Shown here: positions 35,001-43,423 of the stretch, piece after piece
Numbering within the stretch: the first letter of the stretch is position 1
Layout: each line of letters starts with the position of its first letter
NCBI RefSeq assembly: GCF_004341825.1
Contig: NZ_SMAG01000001.1
Span: 310,001 to 374,000 of the forward strand
Source: Hazenella coriacea
GTDB taxonomy: Bacteria > Bacillota > Bacilli > Thermoactinomycetales > Thermoactinomycetaceae
Length of the DNA: 64,000 bases
Direction of reading: 5' to 3'
The notes under the pieces: generated by a model
Told to the model about the DNA's origin: nothing
What the model saw: the letters and a program-made list of their open reading frames with translations, nothing else
Databases searched by the model: none
Program-made: the position numbers and the translations under genes

Positions 35001-36375
35001 TCACACTACACAGAATTTCTCTTTAAAACCGTTTCTCGGTTATCCAGAAGAAATTAGTTATGATGATGGATCAGCTGAAGATGCTCAAGCCTTTCAAAGC
35101 TATGGGGATGGTTGGGGCGTTCATATGAGCCTTAAAAATGGACAGAAAAAAGCGATGGTTCAAGGAGGATTATTTCATTTTTCGACTGATGATTGGCCTC
35201 TACCTGGAGGTGACTCTTTCCAAGTAGCTGTGTTTGATGCAAGTGGTCCCAATGGTTCACCAGGTAAGAAAATAGCTGGACCTTTTGATGGAAAAGCTTT
35301 ACGTAATGGTGATTGGACCTATGTTGATTTATCTGACAAGGGAATTGTAGTTGAAGGAGATTTTTACTTGACCTATATTCAAAAGAATGATTTCCCCTAT
35401 GTACCTGGATTGAGCACAGATCTAAGTAGTCTACCTACTGGGCGCACATGGGAATATAGGGATGGTGATTGGTATCAAAGCCCCTATGCATTAGGTAATT
35501 TCATGATTCGTGCTGTTGTTAACTACGAATTGGATGTACCAGAAATTCTTTCGCCCAAAAACAAATCTTTTACTAACCAATCTACGATCACCCTAAAAGG
35601 AAAAGCTTCACCTTCAGCTCCTATACAAATTCAAAATGATGGCGAAAAAATTGCAGAAATAAAAGCTAACAAGGATGGTATGTTTGAAGGTTCAATTTCA
35701 CTAAAGAAAGGTAAAAACCTCTTAACAGCAACCTCTTCATCCAAAGGAGGGACTACTGCTCCTTCCCAGCAAGTAGTGGTTACACTGGATCAAACTAAGC
35801 CTCAACTGACCATTGAACAACCCGTCGGAGGTTTGAAAACGAATCGAGAAGCTGTTTCAGTTATAGGAACAGTTTCCGACGAACATTTAAAGTCGGTCAA
35901 GGTAAATGGGCAATCTGCAACCATTCATCCAGATGGAACTTATTCAGGACGAACCTTACTGAATGAAGGCAAAAATATTTTAACTGTTGTCGCTTTGGAT
36001 CAAGCAGGTAATCGTACTGTAAAAAAGGAAACAGTATATACAAAATTCGCACCTCCCCAGATCCAAAATCTAAAACCTAACCAAGACCTTTCTCTTAAAA
36101 CTGGACAAACTTTAAAGATTGAGCTTGACAGTGATGAGAAGGTTCAAGGTAGTTTTAAAGTGCGTATGCCTCTGGTTAATCCAGTCAAATCGCCTAATTC
36201 TGTGACTGAATTCCCTCTCGTAGAGGTTGGAAGCGGACATTATGTGGGTTATTGGACGGTTCCCTCAAACTTAAAGGAGGTTGAGGGAGCCGTTGTTGAA
36301 GTAACCTTAAAAGATAGCTTTGGAAATCAAGCGCAACAGACTGCAATAGGTAAACTAAATATCAATCTGAGATAA
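32074..36375 (+). CDS. bpr: Bacillopeptidase F-like secreted subtilase (S8)
   Basis: This protease has about 1433 residues with the TTG start chosen here, the length I recall for B. subtilis Bpr. It has a signal peptide (cut near VALA|ETP, about 31), a long N-terminal propeptide (to about 190), and a subtilase domain with Asp220 (NIDTG), His267 (QHGTH), Asn370 (FPEFSAGND) and Ser442 (DGTSMAGPH). A MAM/InhA-like beta domain follows (DFENYPSGW about 635 on), then two CarboxypepD-regulatory-like domains (about 860-1000), a further beta domain and two C-terminal repeats of adhesin type (LDVPEILSPKNKSF on). TTG 32074 has AAGGGG eight bases upstream; the frame extends to 31999 without start signals. 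It acts outside the cell. Confidence 0.93.
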   Translation: MVKSKSFSHLLSWLLCSLLLLSSFHAPVALAETPSKISKSAVSKENKIDQKLYKQFSQQKQTTFLVKFKTQANTEKVATDALKKAKKQHKSPYQTKIAKRSSVVSSLRTTSEQTQAPIKDFLEREKKAEKVKSYHSFYIVNAIAVTGSKETMEKLSKFSEVEKIVPNEIRKLHTPVKKNKKTSTNNTSPSTIEWNIERVGVPALWEQGIDGTGTVVANIDTGVQWDHPSLKEKYRGYNSAQPDQPDHIFNWFDAVNGQATPYDDLQHGTHTMGTMVGSEPDGSNQIGVAPGAKWIAVKAFSEAGGTDFDLLKAGEWILSPTDANGNPHPEKAPDVVNNSWGGGPGLDEFYRPMVQNWRSAEIFPEFSAGNDGPDPKTIATPANYPESFATGATDSDDKLASFSSRGSSPYDDAIKPEISAPGVNIRSAIPGSEYEDGWDGTSMAGPHVSATVALMKQVDPSLTVDQIEEILLATAQPLTDSKYPNSPNNGYGHGLLDASKAIAALQNGIGQVKGVVSMEGEDLEPPTYEHPSPSVAYQNHELPLNIHVKDNISVIKVELSYLPANSKEWKTISAKRMNGDHREANYQAIIPANEIKLPKLSYRWRITDFGGNSVQSDPYQLPVKTGETVGYKQDFENYPSGWTSFGISSTWEWGKPTVGPTAYSGEKVFATNLHGPYNLSENSTLLLPPIHVPLSGNTYLHYKNYFQLEEYFDFGHVVISTDKQNWTQVATYNGNSVDWLDEEINLSDYRGQTIYIGFHLTSDSHMSLNGWYLDDVSIDATPLSAIKKRIQTSSPTQAIDKNGKRKRIDPSKLRPSKIIHLQAPSKAISTSIQPSLLPLDAQVSVLETGRSVKTNPMDGSYSFKHAVGNYTLLAETYGYQSAQQTVSITKNGVTSANFVMQPIPTGTISGRVTDQTNGQPIADATLTLIEDAAIQPVKTDANGNFTLTAYEGEYTLQVISANFFPQTASVTISGNGHTTQNFSLKPFLGYPEEISYDDGSAEDAQAFQSYGDGWGVHMSLKNGQKKAMVQGGLFHFSTDDWPLPGGDSFQVAVFDASGPNGSPGKKIAGPFDGKALRNGDWTYVDLSDKGIVVEGDFYLTYIQKNDFPYVPGLSTDLSSLPTGRTWEYRDGDWYQSPYALGNFMIRAVVNYELDVPEILSPKNKSFTNQSTITLKGKASPSAPIQIQNDGEKIAEIKANKDGMFEGSISLKKGKNLLTATSSSKGGTTAPSQQVVVTLDQTKPQLTIEQPVGGLKTNREAVSVIGTVSDEHLKSVKVNGQSATIHPDGTYSGRTLLNEGKNILTVVALDQAGNRTVKKETVYTKFAPPQIQNLKPNQDLSLKTGQTLKIELDSDEKVQGSFKVRMPLVNPVKSPNSVTEFPLVEVGSGHYVGYWTVPSNLKEVEGAVVEVTLKDSFGNQAQQTAIGKLNINLR

Positions 36376-36393
36376 GAACTTTTATCAAACTAC

Positions 36394-36431
36394 AAAAAGC
36401 CGACTTTCTTTAATAAAGAAAGTCGGCTTTT
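36394..36431. terminator. Bidirectional terminator between bpr and rplT
   Basis: AAAAAGCCGACTTTCTTT and AAAGAAAGTCGGCTTTT form a nearly perfect 16-bp stem with a short loop, between convergent genes. Confidence 0.95.
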
Positions 36432-36455
36432 ATGGATACTTTATTCAAACAAAGC

Positions 36456-36815
36456 TTATTTTACTAGTTGTTTTTTTGCCAAATTAGCTAGGTCTGCAAA
36501 TGCTTTTTCATCAGAAACAGCAAGTTCTGCAAGCATTTTACGGTTAATATCGACACCAGCTACTTTTAAGCCATGCATAAATTTATTGTAAGAAAGACCG
36601 TTGATCCGAGCTGCTGCATTGATCCGAGTGATCCAAAGTCTACGGAAATCACGTTTACGTTGACGACGATCACGGTAGGAGTACATCAAGGATTTCATTA
36701 CTTGTTGTTTTGCAGTACGGAATAGTCGATGTTTAGAACCAAAGTAACCTTTTGCTAATTTAAGTACCTTTTTGCGACGTGCGCGAGTGACGGTACTGCC
36801 TTTTACTCTTGCCAC
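36456..36815 (-). CDS. rplT: 50S ribosomal protein L20
   Basis: The 119-residue basic protein matches L20 along its length ([20 protein letters not shown] at the start, [18 protein letters not shown] in the centre). L20 binds 23S rRNA early in assembly and also represses its own operon by binding the infC leader. Last gene of infC-rpmI-rplT, 36 bases after rpmI. Confidence 0.98.
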   Translation of the reverse strand: MARVKGSTVTRARRKKVLKLAKGYFGSKHRLFRTAKQQVMKSLMYSYRDRRQRKRDFRRLWITRINAAARINGLSYNKFMHGLKVAGVDINRKMLAELAVSDEKAFADLANLAKKQLVK

Positions 36816-36851
36816 TGAAAATCCCTCCTGAGCTTAAAACGGTTCGATATC

Positions 36852-37049
36852 TTATAGATAAGTGATGAGCTGTTTAATACGAGTTTGATCGCCTTTTGCC
36901 ATAATGGCCCCTTTGCGAAGATTACGTTTACGTTTGGCTGATTTCTTTTCTAAGATATGGTTGGTAAATGCATGTTGACGTTTCACTTTACCTGTACCTG
37001 TCTTTTTGAAACGCTTAGCGGCAGCCCTTTTTGTTTTCATTTTTGGCAT
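36852..37049 (-). CDS. rpmI: 50S ribosomal protein L35
   Basis: The 65-residue, Lys/Arg-rich protein has the L35 signature ([20 protein letters not shown] and [17 protein letters not shown]). It sits between infC and rplT, the standard order. AGGAGG lies six bases before the ATG. Confidence 0.98.
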   Translation of the reverse strand: MPKMKTKRAAAKRFKKTGTGKVKRQHAFTNHILEKKSAKRKRNLRKGAIMAKGDQTRIKQLITYL

Positions 37050-37067
37050 GATAGTTCCTCCTTACAA

Positions 37068-37586
37068 CTACTGTTTCGGTGATAAAATCATGATCATCTG
37101 GCGACCTTCTAATCGAGGTTGGCGTTCAATGTCCGAAATCTCTTTGACTTCTTCAGCCATGCGATTTAGAATCTTACGTCCTAGATCTTGGTGAGTAATT
37201 TCCCGACCGCGGAAGCGAATCGATAACTTAACTTTATCGCCTTTGTCTAAGAACTTTTGCACATTTTTCAACTTGGTCTTGATGTCATTTTCTTCGATGG
37301 ATGGACTGAGACGTACTTCTTTAACTTGAATAACCTTTTGATTCTTACGAGATTCTTTCTCTCGCTTACTTTGCTCATAGCGATATTTACCGTAGTCCAT
37401 AATACGACAAACAGGTGGTTTCGCTTGCGGAGCTACATTTACGAGATCCAGATTAGCCTCTTGAGCCATTCTCAGAGCATCACGTGTTGGAACAATTCCA
37501 AGCTGATCCCCATCTTTACCAATTAGACGAACCTCTCGGACACGAATTGCTTCGTTGACCAGATGTTGTTGTTGATCCTTGCTGAT
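37068..37586 (-). CDS. infC: Translation initiation factor IF-3, probable AUC start
   Basis: The protein has 172 residues when started at ATC 37586. The first ATG in frame (37469) would remove 39 residues of the conserved N-terminal domain (VNEAIRVREVRLIGKDGDQLG). No ATG, GTG or TTG gives a full-length protein, and TGGAGGTGG sits seven bases before the ATC, whose next codons read SKDQQQ as in Bacillus IF-3. Rare AUU/AUA/AUC starts are a known autoregulatory device of infC, because IF-3 rejects them. The C-terminal domain (VKEVRLSPSIEENDIKTKL) is complete. IF-3 binds the 30S subunit and checks start codons. First gene of infC-rpmI-rplT. Confidence 0.93.
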   Translation of the reverse strand: MSKDQQQHLVNEAIRVREVRLIGKDGDQLGIVPTRDALRMAQEANLDLVNVAPQAKPPVCRIMDYGKYRYEQSKREKESRKNQKVIQVKEVRLSPSIEENDIKTKLKNVQKFLDKGDKVKLSIRFRGREITHQDLGRKILNRMAEEVKEISDIERQPRLEGRQMIMILSPKQ

Positions 37587-37607
37587 AACCTGCCACCTCC
37601 AGAAAAT

Positions 37608-37775
37608 GTTAAAAAAATAAAGTGTGAGCGCATTGCGCCCACACTTCGTAACCTAAGCAAATAGATATGCTTGATCCGGTCATGGTAACCTGACAACAAC
37701 CCATTGCGTCAATCAGGTGAGAAGCGGGCGCTCCTGCTTTCAATGATATTAACAAAATACCATATAGATACAGAT
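37608..37775 (-). promoter_or_regulatory. infC-rpmI-rplT leader, L20-type autoregulatory element
   Basis: On the minus strand the leader has AGCAGGAGCGCCCGCTTCTCACCTGA-type sequence, a paired GTTGTTGTCAGGTTACC segment and a final hairpin (GTGTGGGCGC/GCGCTCACAC, 37644-37622) followed by TTTATTTTTTT. This is the L20 leader architecture of Firmicutes, in which L20 binding favours the terminator. The motif at the start of the leader is quoted only in part. Confidence 0.85.
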
Positions 37776-37910
37776 CCTGTCAAGGGATGCTGTTAGTTCG
37801 TGTTCTGTACCTTGTTAAATGTATCGGATCGAACATACAATGTCAACTGTCACCATGTGGAAACGGTTCGTTAGGAAATATCCATTTGGATTGGACTTTA
37901 CCAAGAAACA

Positions 37911-39821
37911 TTACGCTTTGGTTTCTATTTCTTTCTTCATCATAGAGATCAAATCATTCAAGGATAGAGTTTCTTGACTCTTCGATCCTTTTTTCCGAAC
38001 ATTAACCACTTGGGCTTCTATTTCTTTTTCTCCAATCACAAGCATATAAGGAACTTTTTGCACTTCTGCTTCACGAATTTTGTAACCTACTTTTTCATCA
38101 CGAGCATCCAACTCTACCCGAATCCCCGCTTGTCTTAACTGATCTACCATTTGTTTGGCATATTCATTAAATGAGCGCGAAATAGGGATCACTTTTGCCT
38201 GAACTGGAGCTAGCCAAAGTGGGAAGTTTCCTGCATAATGCTCGACTAAGATCCCAATAAAACGATCCACAGAACCAAAAATTGCCCGGTGAATAACGAC
38301 TGGACGGTGTTTTTCATTGTCTTCACCAATATAGGATAGATCAAACTTCTCTGGCATCTGGAAGTCTAACTGAATGGTTGCACATTGGTGACTTCTTTTC
38401 AATGCATCTTGAATGTGAAAGTCGATTTTCGGACCATAAAAAGCGCCATCACCTTCATTGATCCGATAAGAAACACCTGAACGTTCAAGTACATTTTGTA
38501 GAGCTTTCTCCGCTTGCTCCCATAATTCATCTGATCCCATAGAATCTTCTGGGCGGGTAGAAAGTTCAATGGTATAAGGGAATCCAAATACAGAATAGAT
38601 TTGATCCACTAATTGAATCGCTTTCGTAATCTCATCTTCAATCTGATCTGGACGAACAAAGATGTGAGCATCGTCTTGTGTAAAGGTACGAACACGTAAC
38701 ATTCCATTTAATGCACCTGATAACTCATGGCGATGAACTTGCCCAAACTCGGCATATCGTAATGGTAAATCCCGATAGGAACGGATATCATTTTTAAAGA
38801 TTAACATGTGTCCTGGACAGTTCATCGGTTTAATCGCAAAATTGGTGTCATCTACTTCGGTAAAATACATGTTATCACGATAATGATCCCAATGCCCAGA
38901 CTGTTCCCATAAACGCTGATTCATCATTAAAGGGGTTCGAACCTCTTGATAACCTGCTTTCAATTGTAAATCACGGGAAAATTGCTCTAATTCATTACGA
39001 ATGGTCATCCCATTGGGGAGATAGAACGGCATCCCTGGTGCTTCTTCGGAAAACATGAATAATTCTAATTCACGACCAATTTTACGATGATCCCGTTTTT
39101 TTGCTTCTTCTAAAAAGTGAAGATACTCATCCAACTGTGATTTCTTAGGCCAAGCAGTTCCATAGATTCGTTGCAACATCTGATTATCAGAGTTACCACG
39201 CCAATATGCGCCGGCTATACTTAACAGTTGAAAAGCCTTAATTTTTCCTGTTGATGGAAGATGGGGTCCACGACAAAGATCGAAAAACTCGCCTTGTTCA
39301 TAAATCGTAATCACAGCATCTTCAGGTAGGTCACGAATTAATTCCAGCTTGAGGGAATCACCGACCTCTTCATAAATAGCAATCGCCTCTTCACGACTCA
39401 CTACTTTTCGAGTGATGGAATGATCTTCTTTTACAATTTTTTTCATCTCTTCTTCAATCTTAGGAAGATCTTCAGGAGTAAGTCGTACAGGTAAGTCAAT
39501 ATCATAGTAGAAACCATCTTCAATCACAGGTCCAATCCCCAATTTTACATCTGGGTACAACCGCTTAATCGCTTGTGCCATTAAGTGAGCCGTACTATGA
39601 CGGTAAACTTCCAATCCTTGCTCATCTTCAAGTGTAATAATTTTAACTTCTGCTTGATCAGGAACCTCTGCTGACATATCAACAACTTGACCGTTAATCT
39701 GGCCTGCAACCGCTTTTTTAGCCAAACCTTTACTAATTGATGCAGCAACATCATTGACAGAAACAACAGCTTGATCAAACTCTCTTACTGACCCGTCTGG
39801 TAACTTGACAGCTACACTCAT
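37911..39821 (-). CDS. thrS: Threonyl-tRNA synthetase
   Basis: The 636-residue protein has the complete ThrRS layout: TGS domain (about 1-62), N2 editing domain with HSTAHLMAQA and the HxxxH-Cys zinc-like site (to about 225), class II catalytic core (KPMNCPGHM, motif 2 RVRTFTQDDAHIF, motif 3 HRAIFGSVDRFIG) and a C-terminal anticodon-binding domain (from about 540). It charges tRNA-Thr and edits Ser-tRNA-Thr. It lies between infC and ytxC, and is controlled by a T-box leader. Confidence 0.98.
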   Translation of the reverse strand: MSVAVKLPDGSVREFDQAVVSVNDVAASISKGLAKKAVAGQINGQVVDMSAEVPDQAEVKIITLEDEQGLEVYRHSTAHLMAQAIKRLYPDVKLGIGPVIEDGFYYDIDLPVRLTPEDLPKIEEEMKKIVKEDHSITRKVVSREEAIAIYEEVGDSLKLELIRDLPEDAVITIYEQGEFFDLCRGPHLPSTGKIKAFQLLSIAGAYWRGNSDNQMLQRIYGTAWPKKSQLDEYLHFLEEAKKRDHRKIGRELELFMFSEEAPGMPFYLPNGMTIRNELEQFSRDLQLKAGYQEVRTPLMMNQRLWEQSGHWDHYRDNMYFTEVDDTNFAIKPMNCPGHMLIFKNDIRSYRDLPLRYAEFGQVHRHELSGALNGMLRVRTFTQDDAHIFVRPDQIEDEITKAIQLVDQIYSVFGFPYTIELSTRPEDSMGSDELWEQAEKALQNVLERSGVSYRINEGDGAFYGPKIDFHIQDALKRSHQCATIQLDFQMPEKFDLSYIGEDNEKHRPVVIHRAIFGSVDRFIGILVEHYAGNFPLWLAPVQAKVIPISRSFNEYAKQMVDQLRQAGIRVELDARDEKVGYKIREAEVQKVPYMLVIGEKEIEAQVVNVRKKGSKSQETLSLNDLISMMKKEIETKA

Positions 39822-39845
39822 TCAAACTCTCTCCTTTTTTAGACA

Positions 39846-40128
39846 ATAAAAAAACACTCCATCCGAAAGGGACGAGTGTTTGTGTCGTGGTTCCACCCTT
39901 ATTTAACCTTTGTTGATTGATCATGAGTCAGATTCATCCACAAAGATCCTCAAGCACATGTATCGGTGTGCAGCCGGTAGCCGTTACTAGCCTATTGAAA
40001 GGGGTTCTCTGGCACAGCTCGGAGGTGGTAAATCAAATACCAGTGGGTATAGGGATTCTCAGCCCGTGATCCCCATTCTCTGTAACCATGATATTTGAGT
40101 CATATCCTCGTCAACGCTTTAAAATAAA
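39846..40128 (-). promoter_or_regulatory. T-box leader of thrS
   Basis: On the minus strand the T-box core AGGGTGGAACCACG (39899-39886) is followed by a terminator hairpin (AACACTCGTCC...GGATGGAGTGTT with TTTTTTT, about 39880-39845). A structured stem I region lies upstream. ACC triplets in GGCTACCGG and CACACCGA are candidate threonine specifiers; I did not fold the RNA to choose between them. Confidence 0.93.
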
Positions 40129-40139
40129 AATTTGTATGT

Positions 40140-40169
40140 ATTATAACCACTTTTTTCGATTTTAGTCAA
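40140..40169 (-). promoter_or_regulatory. SigA promoter of thrS
   Basis: On the minus strand TTGACT (40169-40164), an 18-base spacer and TATAAT (40145-40140) lie just before the T-box leader. The -35 box overlaps the last codon of ytxC. Confidence 0.75.
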
Positions 40170-41059
40170 GCATCCCCTTGAAAATTAAGCGGGTACCCAC
40201 ATTGTGAACATCCGTGGCAGAGCATAATCCGACCTTCAAAAATTTGAACCAAGGTACGAACTAAATTTTCCTCAGGATCTTGGGTGTGTAAAATAACCCG
40301 TTCTGGTGCTAAGGATAATAATGAACTAACTAAAAAATCCTCATCAGAAAAGGTATGTTCTAGGATTTCTAACAGAGATTGATCAATCTCATCTAACTGG
40401 ATTGGTGTCCCATCATCTTGAACCAACCGATATCGACCTTGGTGGTCATGAATGACTTGAGCGATGGAGATCCGGGACGGCTGAACCGAAATAAAGTAGC
40501 GCAGTAGCTGAATAAACTCTTGATACTCCTGATCAAGCAAAAAGTCGTCTACAGCATCTTGCACACACTTAGATAATGTTTTTCGATACGCTTTCATCCG
40601 AAACCGAACAAACCCTTCGACAGAAAAAAACGGGAACTCTTTCAAGAATAAGGCGATTTGTTTCGCTAATTTCTCACGTCGATTGGCAAATAGGATGCGA
40701 GCATATTCCCATACACTGGTTTCTAACTGTCTCAGTACTTGATTTTCAATTTTAATAATATCATTCTCTCTTAAAAAGGAATACTCTCGGTTGATGATCC
40801 CTCGGATCAACTCTGGGTCTTTACATTCACAGATAAACATGGAAAGTCCTTTACCAAGCTGATATCTAGCTTCTCGTTCTTCATCATAATTCTGTGCATG
40901 AACCTGGCATGAGAAAATATATTGATCTCCCTGCACGAATTCCTCGACAGTCCATGTGATGCCCTCTGATTGTAGCTGAGTAAATCCGTCCTCCAAAGCT
41001 GCTCTCAAGCGAATCACCTGAACACGGTTTTCTTCAGCTATGGAAATTTGAAAGACCAT
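40166..41059 (-). CDS. ytxC: Sporulation protein YtxC-like
   Basis: The 297-residue soluble protein resembles Bacillus YtxC, which sits upstream of thrS in the same order. It is mostly helical with no membrane segment, and ends with a short cysteine cluster (MLCHGCSQCGYP) that could bind metal. The family is linked to sporulation by expression only; no biochemical role is known. GGGAGGGG lies about six bases before the ATG. Confidence 0.85.
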   Translation of the reverse strand: MVFQISIAEENRVQVIRLRAALEDGFTQLQSEGITWTVEEFVQGDQYIFSCQVHAQNYDEEREARYQLGKGLSMFICECKDPELIRGIINREYSFLRENDIIKIENQVLRQLETSVWEYARILFANRREKLAKQIALFLKEFPFFSVEGFVRFRMKAYRKTLSKCVQDAVDDFLLDQEYQEFIQLLRYFISVQPSRISIAQVIHDHQGRYRLVQDDGTPIQLDEIDQSLLEILEHTFSDEDFLVSSLLSLAPERVILHTQDPEENLVRTLVQIFEGRIMLCHGCSQCGYPLNFQGDA

Positions 41060-41183
41060 TTACGCCCCTCCCTTCCGCTGGATTATTTTTAGTATATGGG
41101 TGATAAAAGCCCTGTATACGTAGAAAAGCTTTTAACAGATGGAGGGTCGAAAATCACAAATAAGAAAGAACCTATGTATTCAC

Positions 41184-41819
41184 TCAAGCAATCCAACCAG
41201 AGGCGACGGCTTCATCATAAAAAACTTGCCCAATTAAATAAACAAAACCAAGTGCTGCGATCAGAATCGCTACTTTTCCAGTCCATTGGTCACCGATGCC
41301 ACCCGTTTTCACTTTGATCCCTAGTTTCTTCAAATTCATTCTTTTTTTATAAGGCCATAAGTATGGGACTCCGGCACTAGTAAACGTATCAGCCACTAAA
41401 TGAGATAGATAACCTGCCATGACAGGGATGGCATAAGCGGGTGCAGCTAAAAAGACCGTTCCAGTCACATATGCACATGCAGCTAATGAGTGACTCACTG
41501 ATCGATGAGGAACATATGCTACTCCAGCAGCAAAAATTCCAGTCAGTAACACCCATTCCGGTAAAGCTTTCACAAAATACATTAAAACCATAACCACGCC
41601 AATAAAAGCTAATGCAAAAGATCGATACTTTCGATTTAATGAAGGAAAAATAATATTGTTAATTAAACTACCATCTTCATCAATATCAGGTAAGATCGAA
41701 GCAATAGCTGCTGTTACAATTGTCAAACTTAAATTTAAGACATCTCCAGTCTCTCCCATCGTACAAGCAACGCCTACACCTGTGGCAATGCCAATCGCGA
41801 TATGGGTTTTACCTTGCAT
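41184..41819 (-). CDS. YdjM/DUF457-type membrane-bound metal-dependent hydrolase family protein
   Basis: A protein of about 211 residues with five to six membrane helices and the family pattern: KTHIAIG near the start, LPDIDEDGS (about 45), HRSVSHSL (about 108) and HLVADTFTSAGVPYLWPY (about 145). The conserved His and Asp residues suggest a metal site at the membrane face, as in YdjM/DUF457 proteins whose substrate is unknown. ATG 41819 has GGGGGAT six bases upstream; ATG 41834 overlaps that site. Confidence 0.85.
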   Translation of the reverse strand: MQGKTHIAIGIATGVGVACTMGETGDVLNLSLTIVTAAIASILPDIDEDGSLINNIIFPSLNRKYRSFALAFIGVVMVLMYFVKALPEWVLLTGIFAAGVAYVPHRSVSHSLAACAYVTGTVFLAAPAYAIPVMAGYLSHLVADTFTSAGVPYLWPYKKRMNLKKLGIKVKTGGIGDQWTGKVAILIAALGFVYLIGQVFYDEAVASGWIA

Positions 41820-41907
41820 CTTGAAATCCCCCATTCGTTTAAAATAAATAAATGATTTCGTATATTAATAGTATAATAATCTTTACATGATATAAACAAA
41901 TATCAAC

Positions 41908-41954
41908 ATAAAAAAAGCTGATCATACCCACTTTCGTGGAGAGATCAGCTTTCA
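41908..41954 (-). terminator. Terminator of mqnC
   Basis: On the minus strand AAAGCTGATC and GATCAGCTTT form the base of a hairpin with an inner CTCCACGAAAGTGGG helix, ending in TTTTTTT, 15 bases after the mqnC stop. Confidence 0.85.
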
Positions 41955-41968
41955 ATTAATCATCTTAT

Positions 41969-43081
41969 TTAATTCTGCATGACAAAATCGCGTTCAGTAA
42001 ACTCGCCATCTTTAAAAATACGTAAGATTTCATATTTGGTGTTTCGCTGAGCAGGAATTTTACCAGCCTCGCGAATCAAACGAATCGCTAAATTATTGTT
42101 GACCTTATGTGTAGTGCCCGCAGCAGAAACTACATTTTCTTCCATCATTGTACTACCAAAGTCATTACATCCGTAACTAAGTGACTGTTTACCAACTTCA
42201 GGTCCCATGGTAACCCAAGAAGACTGCACATTGGGGATGTTATCTAACATAATACGACTAATCGCAACTGCTTTTAGATATTCTTCTGCAGAAAGTTTCT
42301 CTCTCTTTAAGTTTGTATTATCAGGTTGGAAAGTCCAAACTATAAAGGCAAGGAATCCTTTTGTTTCGTCCTGAGCTTCACGAATCCGCAATAAATGTGT
42401 AACCCGCTCTTCTAGAGTTTCGCCAAAGCCAATGACCATCGTGGCTGTTGTTGACATTCCAACTCGATGAGCTGTTTGCATCACATTCATCCAATCACGC
42501 CAAGACCCTTTTAACTTACTAATCTTAGTTCGAATGCGATCATCTAAGATCTCAGCACCCCCACCTGGAATCGAATCAAGCCCTGCATCTCTTAATTGGC
42601 GAATCACGTCTTCAAGTGGGAGACCTGATACTTCCTTGATCTTCATCACTTCAGCAGGAGAAAAAGAATGCATATGAATTGACGGGAATCTTTTTTTGAT
42701 TTCCCGTAACAAGTCTAGATAATAACTTAATGGAAGATCTGGATTAGTCCCACCTTGCATTAAAATCTCGGTTCCACCCACATCAACCGTCTCTTGGATT
42801 TTCTCAAAAACTTTTTCATTAGGTAAAACATATCCTTCTTTAGAACCTGGAGCCCGATAAAAAGCACAAAAGCGACAATAGGTGTCGCAAATATTGGTAT
42901 AATTTACATTACGACCAATAACAAAAGTCGTGATGGGTTCTGGATGGCGTTGTTCCATTAACTGATTAGCAGCCCATCCTAGCTTTTCAATCTCATTGCT
43001 CTCCCATAGAGCAACTCCATCTTCCAACCCAAGCCGTTCTCCATCAAGTGCTTTTTTTAGCAACGTATCAATCTTACTCAT
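41969..43081 (-). CDS. mqnC: Cyclic dehypoxanthinyl futalosine synthase (radical SAM)
   Basis: The 370-residue radical SAM enzyme has its [4Fe-4S] motif at Cys65, Cys69 and Cys72 (CDTYCRFC), plus family segments GGTEILMQGGTNPDLPLSYY, DSIPGGGAEIL and SYGCNDFGSTMMEENVVSAAG. MqnC cyclises dehypoxanthine futalosine in the futalosine route to menaquinone. No other mqn gene is in the window, so the pathway is scattered. Its presence instead of the classical men route helps to exclude B. subtilis-like species. It is transcribed alone with a strong terminator. Confidence 0.95.
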   Translation of the reverse strand: MSKIDTLLKKALDGERLGLEDGVALWESNEIEKLGWAANQLMEQRHPEPITTFVIGRNVNYTNICDTYCRFCAFYRAPGSKEGYVLPNEKVFEKIQETVDVGGTEILMQGGTNPDLPLSYYLDLLREIKKRFPSIHMHSFSPAEVMKIKEVSGLPLEDVIRQLRDAGLDSIPGGGAEILDDRIRTKISKLKGSWRDWMNVMQTAHRVGMSTTATMVIGFGETLEERVTHLLRIREAQDETKGFLAFIVWTFQPDNTNLKREKLSAEEYLKAVAISRIMLDNIPNVQSSWVTMGPEVGKQSLSYGCNDFGSTMMEENVVSAAGTTHKVNNNLAIRLIREAGKIPAQRNTKYEILRIFKDGEFTERDFVMQN

Positions 43082-43423
43082 GCCTATCTACCCCCAACTA
43101 ACACCGCTCGGATCAAATGCTAAATATCATGTTAATGGTATCACAATCTCTCATTCTTGTCTTGTATAGTGAATGATCAATCAGGATCCATGAAATGTTT
43201 AAACAAACTAGATATAGATGTTGAAAAATACGATTGATCATCAATAGGAATCAATAAATGATCAGCTCTCCCTGATGAAAATGTTCATTAAGGTTCATAT
43301 TATTTAACAAGGTAACACTTAAAGATAACAAAATCATTTCACACGAAAGTGAAAGTTCGACTCCTATTCATGGATATTTTGACACTATTGATACGAAATC
43401 AAAAGTAAAAGGGAAGGGTTATC
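43082..43423. other. Divergent intergenic region between mqnC and the NHL protein gene
   Basis: The region holds the two divergent promoters, none clear enough to call. TTTCAC/GTGAAA at 43341-43358 forms a small hairpin and is followed by TTCGACTCCTA; a similar arrangement (TTTCG/CGAAA, then TCGACTCCTA) occurs at 54158-54181. No small gene was seen. Confidence 0.4.

Noticed and set aside
37470-37586. infC as a 133-residue protein starting at ATG 37469
   Set aside because: That start removes the conserved IF-3 N-terminal domain, which is clearly encoded upstream in the same frame.
41096-41317. 73-codon plus-strand frame opposite the YdjM-like gene
   Set aside because: It is antisense to a well-supported gene, with no Shine-Dalgarno or recognisable features.
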